Assembly (NCBI GenBank): GCA_026391795.1
Contig: JAPLDI010000029.1
Location: 1 to 64,000 of the forward strand
Source of the DNA: Bacteroidota bacterium
GTDB taxonomy: Bacteria > Bacteroidota > Bacteroidia > Bacteroidales > FEN-979
Direction of reading: 5' to 3'
DNA: 64,000 nt
Shown: one piece after another, positions 9,377 through 18,688 of the stretch
Position numbering within the stretch: position 1 is the stretch's first letter
Layout: each line of letters opens with the position of its first letter
The notes under the pieces: generated by a model
Database searches by the model: none
What the model was told of the DNA's origin: nothing
The model's input: only the letters and a program-made list of their open reading frames with translations
Position numbers and translations under genes: made by a program

Positions 9377-9427
9377 GTTTGTAAAGTTTATAAAGTTCAT
9401 AAAGTTTATAAAGTCACGGAGTCACAA
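9377..9427. repeat. 9-bp tandem array (GTTTATAAA), 4 copies plus GTCAC words
   Basis: Units are GTTTGTAAA, GTTTATAAA, GTTCATAAA and GTTTATAAA, then two GTCAC-containing units. They are exact reverse complements of the three variants at 116-169. The array begins 7 bases after the CHU_C gene stop. Read on the minus strand, the junction GTGACTTTATAAACTTTAT is shared with the plus-strand array at 11600-11668. Confidence 0.92.
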
Positions 9428-9474
9428 AAAAATTTAGATAGCTAGTTATAAATTCTCAAATAAAACATTCCTGG

Positions 9475-11517
9475 ATGAAAAAACTGATTACCCTCTGCCT
9501 TTTGGTTTCATTATCTCTTCCGGTTATTTCTTTCAGCCAGCCGGAAACAAAAGCCCAGCATGACTCTCGCATGCAATGGTGGCGCGATGCACGTTTCGGT
9601 TTGTTTATCCACTGGGGGATCTATTCCGTTCCCGCCGGCGAATGGAACGGCAAAACAGGTTACGGGGAGTGGATCAGGACCTCTGCTGAAATCCCGCTTC
9701 ATACCTACGATGGCTTTAAAGAGATTTTCAATCCTGTGAAATTCAATGCCGATGAATGGGTAAGAATGGCCAGGGATGCCGGGATGAAATACATCGTCAT
9801 TACTTCCAAGCATCATGACGGGTTCTGTATGTTCGACACCAAAGAAACGGATTTTTGCATCATGCGCTCCCCCTTCCGGAAGGATCCGATGAAAGATCTT
9901 GCCGAGGCCTGTCATAAATACGGACTTAAATTCTGCTTTTACTATTCCATCATGGACTGGCACCATCCCGACTACCTCCCCAGGAGGGATTGGGAGAAAG
10001 ACCGGCCGACAGAAGGAGCTGAATTCAGGAGATATGTGGATTATATGAAAGCGGAACTGAAGGAGTTGCTGACGAACTATGGGGAGATCGGGGTGCTGTG
10101 GTTCGACGGCGAATGGGAGAATACCTGGAACGAGAAGTATGGCAAAGAAATTTATGCCTGGTGCCGCAGCCTGCAACCCGGCCTCATCATCAACAACAGG
10201 GTGGGAGCAGGGCGCATGGATATGGAAGGCCTTACAAAGGAGGGCGCATTTGGCGGTGATTTCGGCACCCCTGAGCAGCAGATCCCGGCTACCGGATTGC
10301 CGGGTGTTGACTGGGAAACCTGCATGACCATGAACGATCATTGGGGATACAATAAAAATGATAAGAATTTTAAATCTTCGAAAGAACTGATCCGGATGAT
10401 TGCCGACATTGCTTCAAAAGGAGGAAATTACCTTCTCAACGTCGGTCCTACCTCCGAAGGATTGATCCCGCCCGAAAGTGTTGAACGGCTTAAAACTGTG
10501 GGTGCCTGGATGAAGGTAAATGGTGAGGCGATCCATGAAACGCAGGCCAGTCCTTTCCGGTCGCTCGATTGGGGCCGATGTACAAAAAAAGATATTCTGA
10601 ATGGGGTCCGTTTGTACCTGCATGTTTTTAACTGGCCCCAAAACGGGGAAATAATACTGCCGGGTCTCCTCAATAAACCTTCAAAGGCTTTTTTACTGGC
10701 CGATGCCGGAAAGGCTCCACTGGCTGTCGGCCGTAAGGACGATGCCCTTGTAATCTCGGTTCCCCGGCAAGCCCCTGATGAGGTCAACACCGTAATTGTC
10801 CTGGATCTTTCAGGGAAGCTTGATTTAACAGATCCTCCACAGATCATTTCTGATTATGATTTCTTTGTCGATTCGCTGAACGTTAAACTGGTAAGCGACC
10901 GTGACAATGTTGAGATCCGCTATACCCTGGATGGCAGTGACTGTAACACTAAGTCACCGGTATATTCCCGTCCTTTCACGGTGAAAAACACCGTTGTTGT
11001 GGCAGCACGCTGTTTCCGGAAAGGGAAACCGGTTTCCGGGACCGGTAAGAAGGAGATCCGGAAAGCAGTCGCAAATCCGGCCGTGCAGGCTGCCAACTCA
11101 CTTCCGGGAATAAGTTACAGGTATTTTGAAGGAAACTGGGACAGCCTTCCGGATTTCAGGAACCTTGCTCCCCTGAAAGAAGGTGTCCTTGAAAATTTCA
11201 GTCTCGAACCAAAAAGTGCCAAAGAATATTATGGTTTCAGTTTCAGCGGATTTATCAACGTTCCGGCTAACGACGTCTACGCATTCTCACTGGATTCAGA
11301 TGATGGAAGTGTCCTGTGGATCGACGGGAAGAAGATCGTTGACAACGACGGACTTCATGCAGATCAGGAGGTGGAATCGGCTGTGGCATTAATGAAAGGA
11401 TTTCACCAGATCAGGATCGATTACTTTAATAAAACAGGCAGCGAGGGGCTCACTGTTTCCATCCGGAGCAGTACCCTGAAAAAGCAGGTCATTACAGCCG
11501 GAATGCTGATGCATTAG
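9475..11517 (+). CDS. Alpha-L-fucosidase (GH29) with beta-sandwich and PA14-like C-terminal domains
   Basis: Exported glycosidase that removes terminal alpha-L-fucose from glycans. A signal peptide covers about residues 1-21. The GH29 catalytic barrel (about 28-350) has the signature ARFGLFIHWGIYSVPAGEW and the nucleophile Asp211 in VLWFDGEWE. A small beta-sandwich follows, then a chitobiase-C-terminal-like module around 452-535 (YTLDGSDCNTKSPVY). A PA14-like module at about 548-675 is marked by SLDSDDGSVLWIDGK. The appended modules probably bind carbohydrate. No T9SS tail is visible, so it is likely periplasmic. The GH38 gene follows on the same strand after a repeat-filled 155-base gap. Confidence 0.93.
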   Translation: MKKLITLCLLVSLSLPVISFSQPETKAQHDSRMQWWRDARFGLFIHWGIYSVPAGEWNGKTGYGEWIRTSAEIPLHTYDGFKEIFNPVKFNADEWVRMARDAGMKYIVITSKHHDGFCMFDTKETDFCIMRSPFRKDPMKDLAEACHKYGLKFCFYYSIMDWHHPDYLPRRDWEKDRPTEGAEFRRYVDYMKAELKELLTNYGEIGVLWFDGEWENTWNEKYGKEIYAWCRSLQPGLIINNRVGAGRMDMEGLTKEGAFGGDFGTPEQQIPATGLPGVDWETCMTMNDHWGYNKNDKNFKSSKELIRMIADIASKGGNYLLNVGPTSEGLIPPESVERLKTVGAWMKVNGEAIHETQASPFRSLDWGRCTKKDILNGVRLYLHVFNWPQNGEIILPGLLNKPSKAFLLADAGKAPLAVGRKDDALVISVPRQAPDEVNTVIVLDLSGKLDLTDPPQIISDYDFFVDSLNVKLVSDRDNVEIRYTLDGSDCNTKSPVYSRPFTVKNTVVVAARCFRKGKPVSGTGKKEIRKAVANPAVQAANSLPGISYRYFEGNWDSLPDFRNLAPLKEGVLENFSLEPKSAKEYYGFSFSGFINVPANDVYAFSLDSDDGSVLWIDGKKIVDNDGLHADQEVESAVALMKGFHQIRIDYFNKTGSEGLTVSIRSSTLKKQVITAGMLMH

Positions 11518-11530
11518 TAGCTGTCGGGTT

Positions 11531-11565
11531 GATGAGTTGATGAGATGTGAGATGTGAGATGTGAG
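11531..11565. repeat. GATGAG/ATGTGAG word array
   Basis: GATGAGTT, GATGAG, then three ATGTGAG units begin 13 bases after the fucosidase stop. The TGATGAG word recurs, in the sense direction of the preceding gene, after psd (19535-19550) and after rfbC (29021-29028). Confidence 0.8.
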
Positions 11566-11599
11566 AAAAATTCTTTACAAAGCCATCTTGTCCATTTCT

Positions 11600-11668
11600 A
11601 CTTTGTCACTTTGTGACTTTGTGACTCTGTGACTTTGTGACTCTGTGACTTTATAAACTTTATAACTT
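11600..11668. repeat. 8-bp array (ACTTTGTG/ACTCTGTG), 8 units
   Basis: Eight units: ACTTTGTC, ACTTTGTG twice, ACTCTGTG, ACTTTGTG, ACTCTGTG, ACTTTATA and AACTTTATA. The array ends 4 bases before the GTG start of the GH38 gene, so it forms that gene's whole proximal 5' region. The word reappears on the minus strand downstream of psd (19489-19505). Confidence 0.92.
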
Positions 11669-11672
11669 AATT

Positions 11673-14600
11673 GTGAGAAAGTTTCTGATCTTATTGTGTG
11701 CAGTAATCTGCAGCCTGCAATTGCCTGCCCAACAGGAGACTGCCTGGCCGGGAAAGTTCTTCAAAGGGTATTCACGATCGCTGACAACCGGTAAGTTTTC
11801 CTATCATTCTCCTCAGCCTGATGTTACAGAATCGCTTTTGCTACGCTCCATCGATTCGGCATCTTTTATTTCGTGGGAAACCGAAACAATCCCGGGTGAC
11901 TTCAGCGATCCATTTGCAAACTTTGTCTGGATGTTCGGCATTGATGCGAATCCCGACAGTCATACCTACCGGCTCTATGTTAACGGATCATACTGCCTGA
12001 CTTTCGCCAACCCTCTTGTCTCGGAGATAAAGCCATGGACCGTTTCAGCCGATAATGGAGCTTCCCTTAGTTTCCTTACCACGCTGCTTGATAAGTACGA
12101 TGACCCGATGGGATATGCTGTTCTGAAGCTCCCGTCAGGAATGATCCGGAAAGGAGAACCCCAGGTCATCAGAATTGTCGGTGAATCGGCAGGCAGCAAT
12201 GTCTGGTATATGACTTTCGAGTCGGCAGTCGGGGAGAAGCTCGATATTGTACAGGAAGAGGCGGTTGTAAATAATGGCGGGAACCCCTGCTTTTCAGTTT
12301 TATTCAACTTCGTCCATCTGGGTAAGGAGACTCCCGGAAAGCTGCAGGTCGCATCCCGGCCTGCTGTCTCATTCCCTCTCCGGCCGGGCTTTACCAGTGT
12401 ACCGGTCCTGATTCCATTGACCCGAGAATCCTCGCAATATACAGTGACGATTGATCTTGAAAATAAGCCTTCCGTTCAGTATAATTTTACGCTGCACCCC
12501 GTCCGGGAGTGGACGATCTATCTTGTACAACATGCGCACACCGACATCGGGTATACGCGCCCGCAAACAGAGATCCTTCCTGAGCACCTCCGGTATATTG
12601 ATTATGCACTGGACTACTGCGACCAGACCGATTCGTTACCCGAAGAGGCGCGGTTTCACTGGACATGTGAAACATCCTGGGCGCTGAGCGAGTACCTCGC
12701 TTCACGTCCGCCGGCCCAGATTGAACGGCTGAAGAAAAGAGTTGCGGAAGGAAGGATCGAACTGACTGGTCTTTTCCTGAATTCTTCCGATCTGTCGGAC
12801 GAAGCTGCAATCGCCTCTTCCCTTCAGCCGATAAAACAATTCCGCGATGCCGGAATGCCTGTGGCAGCTGCGATGCAGGATGACATCAACGGGGTTCCCT
12901 GGTGCCTTGTGGATTACCTTGACGGATGCGGGGTCCGGTTTCTTACCATGGGACAGAATGATACCCGGGCACTGAAGCCATTCAGCCTTCCTACTACTTT
13001 CTGGTGGCAATCGCCATCGGGGAAAAAGATCATGGTGAACCGGCCGGAGCATTATATGTGGGGAAACTCACTCGGCATATTGACTAATCCGGGAACATTC
13101 GGAAGGAACCTTTTTCAGCACCTCTCCGATATCATGAAAAAGGGATATCCCTATGATCACTATGCCATCCAGTTCAGCGGTTACCTTACCGATAACTCGC
13201 CACCGTCAACAACAGCCTGCAAGCTGGTCGAACAATGGAACAAACAATATATCTGGCCCCGGTTACGACTTGCCACGATCAGTGAATTCGGAAACTACAT
13301 GGAGAAAGAACATGCGGCGACAATCCCTGTTTACCGCGGTGCATGGCCCGACTGGTGGATGGACGGTTTCGGGTCTGCATGCATGGAAACTTCCTATACC
13401 CGCTCAGCACATGAAGATTTCATCACCAACCAGGGGTTGATGGCCATGGCGGTGATGCTGGGTACCGGAGTCCCGGATCATCTGAACGACCTCTCAAAAG
13501 AAATTTCATCCGACCTGGCATTTTATGATGAACATACTTTCGGAGCTGCCGAGAGCATCAGCGATCCGCAGACCGAGAACAGTGTTGTACAATGGAATGA
13601 AAAAGCTGCTTATACCTGGGATGCAGTCAAGAAAAACGGGATCTTGAGAGAGGAGGTCCTTGGACTGATCCAGGATAAATCAGCACATGTGAATGTTCCA
13701 TCGATTGCTGTTTTCAACACGCTCGGCTGGCAGCGTTCCGGGGTCGTGAAAGTTTATATTGACCATCAGATTCTTCCTGCCGGAAAGACATTCATTGTCA
13801 AAGATGATATCGGGAACCCGGTGCCCATGCAACTTCTGGCATCGAGGGAAGAAGGATCGTATTGGGCGCTGTATGCAAAAAATGTCGCTCCCATGGGCTT
13901 TTCATCGTACCGGATCCTCGTGGGGAAGGAAAGTAAAACGGAAAAAAAGAAACCCTTCTCAGGTCTCCTGGAAAATGAGTTTTACAGGATTCAGTTCAAT
14001 ACTGTGAACGGCACCATTGAAAGCCTCTTCGATAAAGAGATGGGAAAAGAGCTGGTGGATAAAAATTCACTCTATCAGCCCGGTCAGTTTATTTATGAAC
14101 GACTCGGGAAAAACCGGCACCAGCTGGAGGTACTGAAGCTCGATGAAGCCACACGGACGGTTCTCAGGGATGTTCGTTTTTCACCGGATGTGACGGAAGG
14201 ACCTGTCTGGCAAAGTGTTTCCCTGCATGGATCAGCATCCGAATGCGCTGAAAAGGATGGGATCACCTGTGAGATCAGGCTCTATAAAACCGAGAAGAAG
14301 ATCGAGTTCCGGTATTCGATGAAGAAACTTCCGGTGACGGATCCCGAAGGCGGATATGTGGCCTTTCCGTTTCAGCTTGAGAACGGGCAACTCGTCTATG
14401 AAACCCAGGGCGGGAGCGTGCGGCCCGGGAAGGATCAGCTGGAAGGTTCAGCCTCAGACTGGAACGGCATCCAGAATTATGTTGCGGTGAAAAATGCAGA
14501 TGCACAGATCGTGCTTGTCAGCCCGGAGATCCCGCTTGTTCAGCTTGGCGGTCTCAACCTCGGGCAGTTTTCAAGGATCGCACACCCGGCAACCAGCTCA

Positions 14601-15071
14601 ATCTATTCATGGGTGTTCAATAATTACTGGACCACCAACTTCAGGGCATCCCAGGAGGGGGAATTGAAATGGAATTATGAACTGACCTCTTCAAAAGATA
14701 CCACTGCCGTTTTTTCAACTACCTTCGGATGGAACGAAAGGGTTCCGATGGCGGTCAGGGTATTTCCTGCCCGGGGCATGGATACTGTTTCGCTGCGCCG
14801 TTCCTTTATGGATCTTCCCCGCAATCTTTTGCTCATCAACGCGAAACCTTCATCCGATAAATCGGGCATCGTACTCCAGATACGGGAGGTGGCAGGAAGC
14901 AAAACATCCCTTACCTGGTATGATCTTCTATCCTCCCAGGTGGGTCTGAAAAGATCAACCGGAGCAAGGAATGCATCCGAAGTAAATGTCCTGGAAGAAA
15001 CTATTTCTGATGTTGACAAACAAATTGAATTTAATCCTTTCGAAACCAAATTCGTGAAGATTGTCTTTTGA
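11673..15071 (+). CDS. GH38-family alpha-mannosidase-like glycoside hydrolase
   Basis: Exported 1132-aa glycosidase. The GTG at 11673 gives a clean signal peptide, MRKFLILLCAVICSLQLPAQ. About 280 residues of beta-rich N-terminal sequence precede the catalytic part. Its zinc site starts with HAHTDIGY (His287, His289, Asp291) and its likely nucleophile is in MQDDINGVPW (Asp403 or Asp404). Long C-terminal beta-sandwich domains complete the family layout. GH38 enzymes cleave alpha-mannosides of N-glycans or related glycans, and some members use other sugars, so the exact substrate is open. Pairing with the GH29 fucosidase suggests joint trimming of a fucosylated, mannose-containing glycan. The gene converges on the helix-hairpin-helix gene with only 17 bases between stops. 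Confidence 0.87.
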   Translation: MRKFLILLCAVICSLQLPAQQETAWPGKFFKGYSRSLTTGKFSYHSPQPDVTESLLLRSIDSASFISWETETIPGDFSDPFANFVWMFGIDANPDSHTYRLYVNGSYCLTFANPLVSEIKPWTVSADNGASLSFLTTLLDKYDDPMGYAVLKLPSGMIRKGEPQVIRIVGESAGSNVWYMTFESAVGEKLDIVQEEAVVNNGGNPCFSVLFNFVHLGKETPGKLQVASRPAVSFPLRPGFTSVPVLIPLTRESSQYTVTIDLENKPSVQYNFTLHPVREWTIYLVQHAHTDIGYTRPQTEILPEHLRYIDYALDYCDQTDSLPEEARFHWTCETSWALSEYLASRPPAQIERLKKRVAEGRIELTGLFLNSSDLSDEAAIASSLQPIKQFRDAGMPVAAAMQDDINGVPWCLVDYLDGCGVRFLTMGQNDTRALKPFSLPTTFWWQSPSGKKIMVNRPEHYMWGNSLGILTNPGTFGRNLFQHLSDIMKKGYPYDHYAIQFSGYLTDNSPPSTTACKLVEQWNKQYIWPRLRLATISEFGNYMEKEHAATIPVYRGAWPDWWMDGFGSACMETSYTRSAHEDFITNQGLMAMAVMLGTGVPDHLNDLSKEISSDLAFYDEHTFGAAESISDPQTENSVVQWNEKAAYTWDAVKKNGILREEVLGLIQDKSAHVNVPSIAVFNTLGWQRSGVVKVYIDHQILPAGKTFIVKDDIGNPVPMQLLASREEGSYWALYAKNVAPMGFSSYRILVGKESKTEKKKPFSGLLENEFYRIQFNTVNGTIESLFDKEMGKELVDKNSLYQPGQFIYERLGKNRHQLEVLKLDEATRTVLRDVRFSPDVTEGPVWQSVSLHGSASECAEKDGITCEIRLYKTEKKIEFRYSMKKLPVTDPEGGYVAFPFQLENGQLVYETQGGSVRPGKDQLEGSASDWNGIQNYVAVKNADAQIVLVSPEIPLVQLGGLNLGQFSRIAHPATSSIYSWVFNNYWTTNFRASQEGELKWNYELTSSKDTTAVFSTTFGWNERVPMAVRVFPARGMDTVSLRRSFMDLPRNLLLINAKPSSDKSGIVLQIREVAGSKTSLTWYDLLSSQVGLKRSTGARNASEVNVLEETISDVDKQIEFNPFETKFVKIVF

Positions 15072-15088
15072 TCCGCGAAGAGAACCTG

Positions 15089-17197
15089 TTAAAACCGGAA
15101 CCTCACCTGGATCTCAGCCTCCGATTTTGTGTCACCGTTTATAGCATCAAGCCCGGTACCGACGATGTTGCGGTCGGCATACCAGGTGCGTGCATACCGA
15201 CCCCATAAATCCATCCAGCGGAATGGCGACCACTGAATCAGGAGAAGGAACCGCAATCCCTTCCCATAATATGCAGGAACAGAATAGCTGTAAAGCACAT
15301 CGCTCTCATAGGCATAGATCCGTTCGTTGTAAGAATCGGTGTCGAACAATGCGTAGAGAAAAGCCAGCGAAAAACGCTTCCCGGGATGTTTGTATGAAAA
15401 GTTCTCGCTGAAAAGATAACCGTAGGAGGGATCATTGGCCCCACTGCGGTTTCTGAGCCATTCAAACCGACTCTTCAGCAAAAACAATTCAGAAACCTGC
15501 CAGTCGGCCTGGTAACGCAATGTCATCGATTTCTCTTCCTCCAGGATGTTCACCGGTCTTGTCGTTTCGGGAACGTTGACTTCCTTCGAACGGATCCTGA
15601 ACCTCAGGTACATTTTCAGGGATTTCACTGACAAATAATCGCATTGCAGCTGGTATTCGCTTCCCCGGGATGGAGCATCCGTCCTGTATTTTACCCAGGG
15701 AAACCGGTAAAGATCCGCATATCCTGTAATGACAATTCCCGGACTTATCCCTGCATTGAATGTAAAAAGGCAACCCTGTTCGTTTGCATTAAGACTATTC
15801 TGTCCGAGGGCATTTGAGAGAAGGTCCTGGTAGTTTCGCTGATAGTTACGGAACGAAAGCGAAAATATCAGTCTTGGATCCGGATTTACCTGGATTCCCG
15901 TTAAAAAAGCCATTCCCCCGTTGCGGCTTCCCGAAACTTCACCAAACAGGAATGCATTTCGTACCGATACCTGGAAGTCAATCCCGTAATTCAGGTTCTC
16001 ACATCCTCTGAAATTAAAGATGGTGTAGGAAGCTTTCCTGGGTTCCAGTTTTGCACTCCAGTGGCTGTGAAAACCAGTGAGGCCGAGGGATAAAAAAGAA
16101 TTCCTGAAATTCAGATTTCCACCTTCGATAACTTCATGGATTGCATTCTTGTTTTCTATCTCACCGGGCATCCGGTGATATCCCGTTTCCGTAAAGGAGC
16201 TGAACGACCTTGACTCTCCCGCAAGGGTATCGGCCGCGATCATGTTTGCATCACGCCGGTGATTTGAATAAAAGAGGGAAAGCCTGAAATTCCATTTTCT
16301 TAAATCGATGGCGACTCCTCTCAGGTAGTTTCCTTCATTGGTCGACTGGCTTGGTACGATACCCCGGGAATACCTTCGGATATTTCCTGTCCCGGGAATG
16401 GCTCCGGCAGAAATACCGGAACTCAAGGTCAGTCCCTGTCCAAATTCTGCATTGAAATTCCCGAGGATGACCTTTCTCAGGATCCCGGTATTCTGAAGGC
16501 TGATATACCCGGAATAGAAATCCATCCCGTACTTCTGGAATCCCCTGAAAAACTGCTCCCCTGCATCCTTCTCACCGCTGATCCCGATTGAAAGCCGGTT
16601 AAAGAAAGTATAGGTGTAACGGAAAAATAGCTTCTCAGGGCTTCCTGCATATCCTGCATCGGGATTCTTTTCAAGAAGGGAATCCTCAACACAGTAACCC
16701 GCTTGCTTTTCAATGACCCTTTCCACCCTCAGCAGCAGCTGGCTCCTGCCCGATTTCAGAAGATCTTTAAGACGGAGAGGATGCTTTTCGATCTCCGGTC
16801 CAATGGCTACATACGGCAGCATCTTCCGGATCGTGGATGTGTCAAATCCATCCACGACTTTGAGTTCAAAGACTGAATAGAGTGTACCATAGGTCCGGAT
16901 ATAGATGATCAGGTTGGTGATCTGGCGATCATCCAGGAAGAGAAGCTGGCTGAGCTCTTCAGGATTGGTATTGTTGAGGTTGATCGGGTGGTCCCGGAGC
17001 CGGTCGAGAACATCGGAGACATCGGAGAAGTCGATCGGCTGGCTTGAAATTTCCGACACCTTTTCTGTGGTCCTTTCGATAAGATCAGCGTTTTCATTTT
17101 GTGAAATGACTTCTGAAGGAGTAATCAGGATAATGCAAAGAACGAAGGCTGGAAACAGGAGGTTATGCCGTTTCCTTCTACAGGTTTTTGGCATCAT
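15089..17197 (-). CDS. Exported helix-hairpin-helix domain protein with predicted beta-barrel
   Basis: A 702-aa exported protein. After a basic N-terminus and a hydrophobic signal (LLFPAFVLCIILI) comes a ComEA-like helix-hairpin-helix region at about residues 50-130 (INLNNTNPEELSQLLFL, then YGTLYSVFELKVVDGFD). The remaining 550 residues alternate aromatic and polar positions like an outer-membrane beta-barrel and end in QVRFRF, a typical barrel terminus. This architecture is common in Bacteroidota and its function is unknown. The ATG at 17197 (or 17194) overlaps the ORF6N stop codon as ATGATGA, so translation is probably coupled. Upstream on the same strand is a PorV-like barrel. Confidence 0.8.
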   Translation of the reverse strand: MMPKTCRRKRHNLLFPAFVLCIILITPSEVISQNENADLIERTTEKVSEISSQPIDFSDVSDVLDRLRDHPINLNNTNPEELSQLLFLDDRQITNLIIYIRTYGTLYSVFELKVVDGFDTSTIRKMLPYVAIGPEIEKHPLRLKDLLKSGRSQLLLRVERVIEKQAGYCVEDSLLEKNPDAGYAGSPEKLFFRYTYTFFNRLSIGISGEKDAGEQFFRGFQKYGMDFYSGYISLQNTGILRKVILGNFNAEFGQGLTLSSGISAGAIPGTGNIRRYSRGIVPSQSTNEGNYLRGVAIDLRKWNFRLSLFYSNHRRDANMIAADTLAGESRSFSSFTETGYHRMPGEIENKNAIHEVIEGGNLNFRNSFLSLGLTGFHSHWSAKLEPRKASYTIFNFRGCENLNYGIDFQVSVRNAFLFGEVSGSRNGGMAFLTGIQVNPDPRLIFSLSFRNYQRNYQDLLSNALGQNSLNANEQGCLFTFNAGISPGIVITGYADLYRFPWVKYRTDAPSRGSEYQLQCDYLSVKSLKMYLRFRIRSKEVNVPETTRPVNILEEEKSMTLRYQADWQVSELFLLKSRFEWLRNRSGANDPSYGYLFSENFSYKHPGKRFSLAFLYALFDTDSYNERIYAYESDVLYSYSVPAYYGKGLRFLLLIQWSPFRWMDLWGRYARTWYADRNIVGTGLDAINGDTKSEAEIQVRFRF

Positions 17198-17712
17198 TGT
17201 TCTTTATGGTTTATTCTAAATCCAATTGTCTTTCGTGGATTATCAGGTGGTTTTTGACTCAGAGCATCAATTCTTTTAAGTAAGAATTTGAATATTTGAT
17301 CTATTTTCTCATCTAATACCCTCAATTCTTTTCGGAATTCTTTACTCTCAAGTAATAAGGCCCTGTAATTTGCAAAAGCTCGCATGATCTCGATATTTAC
17401 CTGAATTGCTTTCTCTGAGTTTAGCACAGATGATAGCATGGCAACCCCTTGTTCCGTAAATGCCATTGGAAAATATCTTGTGCCACCTCTTTTTGAGGTC
17501 GCAATTTGCGACCTCAAAAAAGTAAATTCGTCCTGGTTGATCTCAAACATAAAGTCTCCCGGAAACCTTGAAATGTTTCGTCGTACCTGTTCCTTCAGCC
17601 TTTTTGTTTCAACACCATAAAGGGATGCTAAATCATAATCAAGCATGACTTTATACCCGCGAAACTCATAGATCAGCGTTTGGTAATCAGATTTTACGGG
17701 TAAAATATTCAT
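17194..17712 (-). CDS. ORF6N domain-containing DNA-binding protein
   Basis: A 172-aa protein. The N-terminal two thirds match the ORF6N/KilA-N type DNA-binding domain: VMLDYDLASLYGVETKRLK, NISRFPGDFMF, and TRYFPMAFTEQGVAMLSSVL. The last 50 residues are a charged, coiled-coil-like helix (KELRVLDEKIDQIFKFLLKR). The domain is known from phage antirepressors and from many chromosomal copies in Bacteroidota with unknown roles. It sits between two outer-membrane genes with a 4-base stop/start overlap downstream. Direct repeats lie just before its start codon and could be an operator. No phage genes are nearby. Confidence 0.88.
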   Translation of the reverse strand: MNILPVKSDYQTLIYEFRGYKVMLDYDLASLYGVETKRLKEQVRRNISRFPGDFMFEINQDEFTFLRSQIATSKRGGTRYFPMAFTEQGVAMLSSVLNSEKAIQVNIEIMRAFANYRALLLESKEFRKELRVLDEKIDQIFKFLLKRIDALSQKPPDNPRKTIGFRINHKEQ

Positions 17713-17715
17713 GAC

Positions 17716-17743
17716 TAATTATCGTATTAAAGTATTAATTATC
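17716..17743 (-). promoter_or_regulatory. Direct repeats before the ORF6N gene (possible operator)
   Basis: TAATTATC occurs at 17716-17723 and 17736-17743, exactly 20 bp apart, enclosing two GTATTAA copies (17724-17730 and 17732-17738). The block ends 4 bases from the start codon of a DNA-binding protein. Two-turn spacing and this position fit an autoregulatory site, but the region is AT-rich and no binding data exist. Confidence 0.3.
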
Positions 17744-17779
17744 AACTCCATAATTCCTGACGCCCAACCCGATCCTGAT

Positions 17780-18607
17780 TCATTTTTTTCCAAATAACCA
17801 GGAGATCGAAACCTGCGGTGAATATCCCAGCACCATGTGGTACGAGGAGGCCACATCCAGATGCAGGTTTCCGAGTTCCAGTCCGGCCCCGAAAGTGAAA
17901 GTTGCCGGGTTTGAAAGGAACCCTATCCGGATGAAAAGGGGTTTTGCGGGGCGGTACTCGATGCCTGCTTTCAGGGATGGCTTGCGAACAAGGTTTTTTT
18001 CCACTTCAGCTTCGGAGGAGAGGCCCTCTGTGATTCTCCAGCTCAAACCGAAACGGATGACAGCAGGGATCCTTTCCCCGTTCCCCTGAGAAAGTTTTAC
18101 CGGCACAGGGTTGGCCATATGCAATCCAAGCCAGAGGTGTTCACCCGCACGGAATTGCAAACCGATCTCACAGGAAAAAACAGTATTGTCTTTGAAGCCG
18201 TCGGCCACATGCAGACGCAGGTAATCGGCCTGTATCCCGGCTGAAAAGTTTTTCGTCAGCCGCATCCCATAAGCGATTCCTGCATTCATCTCCGAATAGA
18301 GGGAAAATCCGAAATGGTGAAAAGAAACACCAAATGCACCTTTGTTCACAGGCAGTGTCACTGCCAGTGCTTTTTCACTGACCTCCTTCAGCAGGAACCG
18401 GTTCTCAAAATAGATACCGGCACTGAACCTTCGGCACCAGGCCAGCCCGGCCTGGTTATTGAATGCCGACCATTCATCCGACCTTGTCACCGCAGTGTAT
18501 CCCAATGCGGCTGCCCTGCCGCCAATGATAAGCGGATCACCTGCAGAATACGAATCATTTGAAATAAGAAAAATGAAACAGAAAATAATACGGCCCCTCG
18601 ATCCCAT
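17780..18607 (-). CDS. PorV/PorQ-like outer-membrane beta-barrel protein
   Basis: A 275-aa barrel with a signal peptide (IIFCFIFLISNDSYSAG). The N-terminal segment GGRAAALGYTAVTRSDEWSA followed by FNNQAGLA is characteristic of the PorV/PorQ group of FadL-like barrels. The chain ends in ISWLFGKK. In T9SS, PorV shuttles cargo to the attachment complex and PorQ works with PorZ; which role applies here cannot be told. It is the first gene of a minus-strand set with the ORF6N and helix-hairpin-helix genes. The T9SS cargo proteins elsewhere in the window make a secretion role plausible. Confidence 0.78.
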   Translation of the reverse strand: MGSRGRIIFCFIFLISNDSYSAGDPLIIGGRAAALGYTAVTRSDEWSAFNNQAGLAWCRRFSAGIYFENRFLLKEVSEKALAVTLPVNKGAFGVSFHHFGFSLYSEMNAGIAYGMRLTKNFSAGIQADYLRLHVADGFKDNTVFSCEIGLQFRAGEHLWLGLHMANPVPVKLSQGNGERIPAVIRFGLSWRITEGLSSEAEVEKNLVRKPSLKAGIEYRPAKPLFIRIGFLSNPATFTFGAGLELGNLHLDVASSYHMVLGYSPQVSISWLFGKK

Positions 18608-18688
18608 CGTTGTGTGTTTTCTGATTAATCGGCTGAAATGGAAAAGGTGATAACTGATCGTGCATTTTATTTTTGAACTGGAAGGTAT

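Noticed and set aside
17194-17712. Prophage remnant around the ORF6N gene
   Set aside because: Both neighbours are intact outer-membrane genes and there are no other phage genes.
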